9,186 bases of DNA, taken from an uncultured Oxalobacter sp. (GTDB lineage: Bacteria > Pseudomonadota > Gammaproteobacteria > Burkholderiales > Burkholderiaceae_D). Shown here piece by piece: positions 6,481-9,186 of this stretch. The stretch lies in contig CALGGD010000094.1 in the NCBI GenBank assembly GCA_937916185.1, forward strand, positions 1 through 9,186, in the 5' to 3' direction. The position numbers and the translations under genes are program-made. Numbering within the stretch: the stretch's first letter is position 1; each line of letters starts with the position of its first letter. The notes under the pieces were generated by a model, which did not search any database, had not been told where the DNA came from, and saw nothing but the letters and a program-made list of their open reading frames with translations.

Positions 6481-7269
6481 TTATGTTTCCTGTCCGGTCC
6501 TCAACGAGACATCACCGGAGATGACGGTCTCGATGCCTTTCCCTGTCTGGATCAGCAACCGCCCTTCCCGGTCGATGCCAAGTGCCCTGCCTGACATCAG
6601 CTTTTTGGTTCCTTGGACGATTGTGACGGGTTTTAAATGATGGGCGTGCAAATTATTCCAGACTGAAGCCAAAGAATCAAAGCCTTTTTCATCCAGAAGC
6701 CCCAGATGATGCGCCAGGGAGTCAATCAGCAACGCCATCAGGCGGTTCCTGTCCATCTGTGCCAGCCAGGGCATATCGGCGGCAGGCTGACCGATGGTCT
6801 TTTCCATCGCATCGCTCAGATGCAGGTTGACGCCGATGCCGATGACCGCCCAATGGTCATGACGGTTTCCGGCGGTTTCTGTCAGGATGCCGGCAACCTT
6901 CCTGCCGTCTTTCAGGATGTCGTTCGGCCATTTCAGCTGGACTTTGACACCGCATCGGGCGAGCGCCTCCGCCATGGCGATGCCTGCGGTGAGGGGGATG
7001 CCCGGCATCATGGCGGCAGGCCTGGAGAAGCGCCATGCCAGCGAGAAGGTCAGCGAATGGTCTTGGTCTGCGTACCAGCGCCGTCCGTTCCGTCCCCTGC
7101 CCCCTGTCTGATTGACCGCCAGCAGCAGGGTATTCCCGGCAACCTGTCCTGACCTGATGCGGTCCAGCAGGTCCAGGTTGGTCGAGACGGTCTGCTGGAT
7201 GATTTCCACAGCGATATCCTGCGCCTTCATCTGGGCAGTGATGCGTTCAGCAGAGAATGCCGGGTTCAT
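6481..7269 (-). CDS. birA: Biotin--[acetyl-CoA-carboxylase] ligase
   Basis: BirA makes biotinyl-5'-AMP and transfers biotin to the carrier lysine of acetyl-CoA carboxylase. This 262-residue protein is the short class without the N-terminal DNA-binding domain of E. coli BirA, so it should be enzyme only and not a repressor. Visible motifs are QTVSTNLDLL (26-35), the adenylate loop GGRGRNGRRW (56-65), KWPNDIL with K113, KVAGILTE (124-131) and IGIGVNL (143-149). A C-terminal SH3-like cap ends near VISGDVSLR. The ATG at 7269 lacks a good ribosome binding site. A TACAAT -10 (7287-7292) just upstream has no convincing -35. It is the first gene of the birA-coaX pair. Confidence 0.96.
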   Translation of the reverse strand: MNPAFSAERITAQMKAQDIAVEIIQQTVSTNLDLLDRIRSGQVAGNTLLLAVNQTGGRGRNGRRWYADQDHSLTFSLAWRFSRPAAMMPGIPLTAGIAMAEALARCGVKVQLKWPNDILKDGRKVAGILTETAGNRHDHWAVIGIGVNLHLSDAMEKTIGQPAADMPWLAQMDRNRLMALLIDSLAHHLGLLDEKGFDSLASVWNNLHAHHLKPVTIVQGTKKLMSGRALGIDREGRLLIQTGKGIETVISGDVSLRTGQET

Positions 7270-7339
7270 CTGTTGTCAATGTCAAGATTGTAAAAGCTGT
7301 ACTGTACCACCATTCAGAAGGGGTGCTGAGTCAGGATGC

Positions 7340-7364
7340 AACGATTTCCAAAATGGAAACCGTT
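7340..7364 (-). other. Stem-loop upstream of birA
   Basis: Arms AACGGTTTCC and GGAAATCGTT (minus strand) form a 10-bp stem with one G-U pair around an ATTTT loop. No T tract follows. It lies about 70 bases upstream of birA, in a gap where I recognise no gene. It could be a leader structure or an operator; the function is unknown. Confidence 0.35.
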
Positions 7365-7473
7365 CAATCTGAAGGCAGAAGTCATGTAAAAACAGAAAGC
7401 TGATTCCTGCAATCTCGATGCCATCATGCAGCGGCAAAAAATCCGGGTTGTTGATGCTCCGTATGTTCAGGCT

Positions 7474-7487
7474 CCAGCAGCTGCTGG
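7474..7487. repeat. Perfect 14-bp palindrome before the HigB-like gene
   Basis: CCAGCAGCTGCTGG is a perfect palindrome in the gap between birA and the toxin, 19 bases upstream of the -35 region of the toxin promoter. It may be a protein-binding site; no gene covers it convincingly. Confidence 0.4.
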
Positions 7488-7493
7488 ATAGCC

Positions 7494-7535
7494 ATGTACA
7501 GGATTCTTGACGGTTTGTGCAATATTTTGTACATT
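7494..7535 (+). promoter_or_regulatory. Promoter with flanking inverted repeat for the HigB-like toxin
   Basis: A -35 TTGACG (7507-7512), a 17-base spacer and a -10 TACATT (7530-7535) sit so close to the toxin ATG (7543) that transcription would start at or near the start codon. The arms ATGTACA (7494-7500) and TGTACAT (7528-7534) form a 7-bp inverted repeat around the -35, 34 bases apart or about three helical turns. A related direct copy, TTGTGCAAT (7515-7523), matches TTGTACATT at 7527-7535. An autoregulatory operator is plausible. Confidence 0.5.
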
Positions 7536-7542
7536 CGCTGAT

Positions 7543-7866
7543 ATGAAGACAGCAGTGTTTCTTGGCAACAGCAGGGACTGTATCCGTGATTTTCCTGAGG
7601 GCGTTCGTCAGGATGCCGGTATGCAGATTTTCCGCCTGCAGCAGGGACTTGACCCGGAGGACTGGAAACCGGTGAAAACAGTCGGAGCCGGAGTCAAGGA
7701 AATCCGTGTACATGATGGCGGTGAATACCGGGTCATGTATGTTGCGAATATCAGGCAGGTTGTTTATATCCTTCATGCGTTCCAGAAGAAAACGCAGAAG
7801 ACCAGTCAGAAAGACATAGACCTTGCCAGGAAACGGTACAGGATGATTGGAGGCAGGAATGAATGA
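7543..7866 (+). CDS. HigB/RelE-superfamily toxin (phage Gp49-like)
   Basis: This 107-residue protein belongs to the HigB-like, Gp49-type branch of RelE toxins, usually ribosome-dependent mRNA endonucleases. The typical signature is present: FLGNSRDCIRDFPEGVRQDAG at the start (residues 6-26), LQQGLDPEDWKPVKTVGAGV (32-51), KEIRVHDGGEYRVMYVA, then VVYILHAFQKKTQKT (73-87) and DIDLARKRYR. It appears full length. I chose the ATG at 7543 because family proteins begin here; an in-frame upstream GTG/TTG-type start at 7507 would put coding sequence through the promoter. No ribosome binding site is visible, and the promoter position suggests a leaderless message. The partner antitoxin immediately downstream is truncated (next entry), so how this toxin is kept in check is unclear. 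Confidence 0.88.
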   Translation: MKTAVFLGNSRDCIRDFPEGVRQDAGMQIFRLQQGLDPEDWKPVKTVGAGVKEIRVHDGGEYRVMYVANIRQVVYILHAFQKKTQKTSQKDIDLARKRYRMIGGRNE

Positions 7867-7881
7867 GACCATGACAGTGAG

Positions 7882-8028
7882 GTGCGGCAGGAACTGGCTG
7901 ATGAACTGGATATCCCACGCACACGGATTTCTGAAATCATGAACCACAAGACTGACAGGTTCAGCATTGACAAGCTGGTCGGCCTGCTGCACCGTGCAGG
8001 CAAACAGGTTGAGCTCAGGGTGATCTGA
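7882..8028 (+). pseudogene. Truncated XRE-family antitoxin (HigA-like), C-terminal half
   Basis: Right after the toxin, and in the same frame beyond its TGA, an open stretch encodes VRQELADELDIPRTRISEIM and then FSIDKLVGLLHRAGKQVELRV. This is the recognition-helix part and C-terminus of the XRE antitoxins that accompany HigB/Gp49 toxins. The intact partners are about 90-100 residues; the N-terminal 40-50 residues, including the first HTH helix, are missing. In another frame ATG at 7859 opens with MNETMTV, which resembles an antitoxin start, so an internal deletion with frameshift would explain the layout. GTG at 7882 could still give a 48-residue protein. There is no sign of adapter sequence here. 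Function after truncation is uncertain. Confidence 0.65.
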
Positions 8029-8077
8029 TACCTGTCAGCAACCGCCTATCAACGGTTTCACAGTGGATCCGGAAAAC

Positions 8078-9186
8078 ATGGCATCAGTATCCCGACAGCC
8101 TCCCGAACTGGATATCCAAGGCAACAGGATTGTTGCCCGTGGTTGCTGGCGTGCCGACATGCTGGCGGTCAAAGGCGCCGCTTATACCATTGCGGCTTCG
8201 GTTGGCGGTGTCCATGATGCGAAGGCGGCGGAATGGGACCTGACCCAGGTGGAGGCGATGGACTATACCGGCGCGCAGCTTCTCTGGAACGGTTGGGCGC
8301 GCCGCCTGCCGCCAAATCTGAAAAGCACGCCGGACCAGGATAAGCTCTTCTCCCGCCTCTCCCGTGCGGGAGACCTTGTCCGTCCCCAGGAAGATGACAC
8401 ACTCGATTTGCAGGAAGCGATCAAGGAGGTTCCGCTTGGTTTTGTCCGGAAGGTGATCCGGCTGGACCAGCTGCTGGGGCAGCTGACCCTTGATTTCTTC
8501 CGCTTTGCCGGTGCGCCGCAACGGGGTCCGTGGCGTGAGATTTCCGCCAATATCTTCCATGCGGGCGCAGAGGCGCTTGGCATCATCGCGCTTGTCGGGT
8601 TCCTGATCGGTGTTGTCCTGTCGTACCTGTCAGCCCAGCAGCTCCATATGTTCGGTGGCGATATTTTCCTGGTTGACCTGCTGGGGATGAGTGTTGTGCG
8701 GGAATTGGGCCCCCTGCTTGCCGCCATCCTGATTGCAGGCCGTTCCGGGTCGGCAATGACCGCCCAGATCGGTGTCATGCGGGTGACGGAGGAACTGGAT
8801 GCGATGCAGGTCATGGGGTTGTCGCATGGTTTCAGGCTGGTCCTGCCGAAGGTCTTGGCTTTGGCGGTCGCCATGCCGATGCTGATTGTCTGGACCGATA
8901 TCGTCGCACTTGTCGGCGGTGCGTTCGCCGGCAAGGTGTCCATCGGGCTTTCGATGGCGTATTTTTTCAGTGCCTTGCCGGAGGCGGTGCCGATTGCCAA
9001 TTTCTGGATCGGTCTGGGTAAAGGGGTTGTCTTCGGGGTGATCATTGCGGTTGTCGCCTGTTTTTATGGCCTGCGCATCCAGCCGAATACCGACAGCCTC
9101 GGTCAGGGGACGACCCGGTCGGTCGTCACTTCCATCACCGCCGTCATTTTTGCCGATGCGGTGTTTGCGATTGTGCTTCAGGGAGT
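8078..9186 (+). CDS. MlaE-family ABC transporter permease with N-terminal STAS-like domain, partial at the 3' end
   Basis: This is the inner-membrane permease of an Mla/MCE-type lipid transport system, of the larger class that carries an extra N-terminal domain. The 369 codons present begin MASVSRQPPELDIQGNRIV. Residues about 1-115 look like a STAS fold (ARGCWRADML, EWDLTQVEAMDYTGAQLLW). Residues about 155-369 are the MlaE permease: GIIALVGFLIGVVLSYLS, then the hallmark VRELGPLLAAILIAGRSGSA and QIGVMRVTEELDAMQVMG, followed by further membrane helices. The ATG at 8078 follows GGA, 5 bases upstream. The gene is still open at the window end, with only a few residues expected to be missing. It is transcribed away from birA; the toxin locus lies between them. 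No clear promoter is seen. The usual partners (ATPase, MCE protein) would lie beyond the window. Confidence 0.93.
   Translation, partial: MASVSRQPPELDIQGNRIVARGCWRADMLAVKGAAYTIAASVGGVHDAKAAEWDLTQVEAMDYTGAQLLWNGWARRLPPNLKSTPDQDKLFSRLSRAGDLVRPQEDDTLDLQEAIKEVPLGFVRKVIRLDQLLGQLTLDFFRFAGAPQRGPWREISANIFHAGAEALGIIALVGFLIGVVLSYLSAQQLHMFGGDIFLVDLLGMSVVRELGPLLAAILIAGRSGSAMTAQIGVMRVTEELDAMQVMGLSHGFRLVLPKVLALAVAMPMLIVWTDIVALVGGAFAGKVSIGLSMAYFFSALPEAVPIANFWIGLGKGVVFGVIIAVVACFYGLRIQPNTDSLGQGTTRSVVTSITAVIFADAVFAIVLQG

Noticed and set aside
7282..7992. 236-residue minus-strand open frame across the birA gap and the toxin
   Set aside because: It runs antisense to the clearly recognisable HigB-like toxin, its translation is rich in Cys, Ser and His with no family look, and it has no ribosome binding site.
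8263..9045. 260-residue minus-strand open frame
   Set aside because: Antisense to the MlaE-family permease; low-complexity Pro/Thr/Ser content typical of a shadow frame.

Overview
The window looks like a chromosomal segment of a betaproteobacterium. An atpI-B-E-F-H-A ATP synthase operon, a birA-coaX pair and an MlaE-type permease next to birA fit Burkholderiales, possibly an Oxalobacteraceae member of moderate G+C. That placement is inference from gene order and protein flavour; no 16S or other taxonomic marker is present. Almost all coding is on the minus strand; only the toxin remnant locus and the permease at the right end are on the plus strand.

Layout, left to right. Bases 1-2866 (minus) carry the ATP synthase operon, read from right to left: atpI, atpB (a), atpE (c), atpF (b), atpH (delta) and the first part of atpA (alpha). 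Two tandem sigma70-type promoters lie upstream of atpI (2937-3035). Two places look like assembly faults. The outermost ~45 bases of atpA do not encode the expected conserved sequence and are AT-rich. atpI contains a 26-base exact match to the Illumina TruSeq read-1 adapter (2746-2771), with loss of the middle of the gene. Bases 3295-4026 carry a Phd/YefM antitoxin plus PIN-domain toxin module with a perfect inverted-repeat operator. Bases 4048-4791 encode an RquA-like rhodoquinone biosynthesis enzyme, and 4887-5528 a GloC/YcbL-type glyoxalase II. A strong intrinsic terminator separates these two genes. Bases 5698-7269 carry birA and coaX (biotin-protein ligase and type III pantothenate kinase) as a tight pair. 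Bases 7474-8028 (plus) carry a HigB/Gp49-like toxin whose antitoxin gene survives only as its C-terminal half. Bases 8078-9186 (plus) encode an MlaE-family ABC permease with an N-terminal STAS-like domain, running off the window.

Functionally the neighbourhood is energy and cofactor metabolism interrupted by two toxin-antitoxin loci. The most informative biology is rquA, which implies rhodoquinone and so fumarate-type anaerobic respiration, and an ATP synthase c subunit in which most of the glycine packing motif of helix 1 is replaced by alanine or serine. I found no convincing previously undescribed multi-gene system. The adapter insertion means atpI should be read as an assembly artefact and not as a natural pseudogene.
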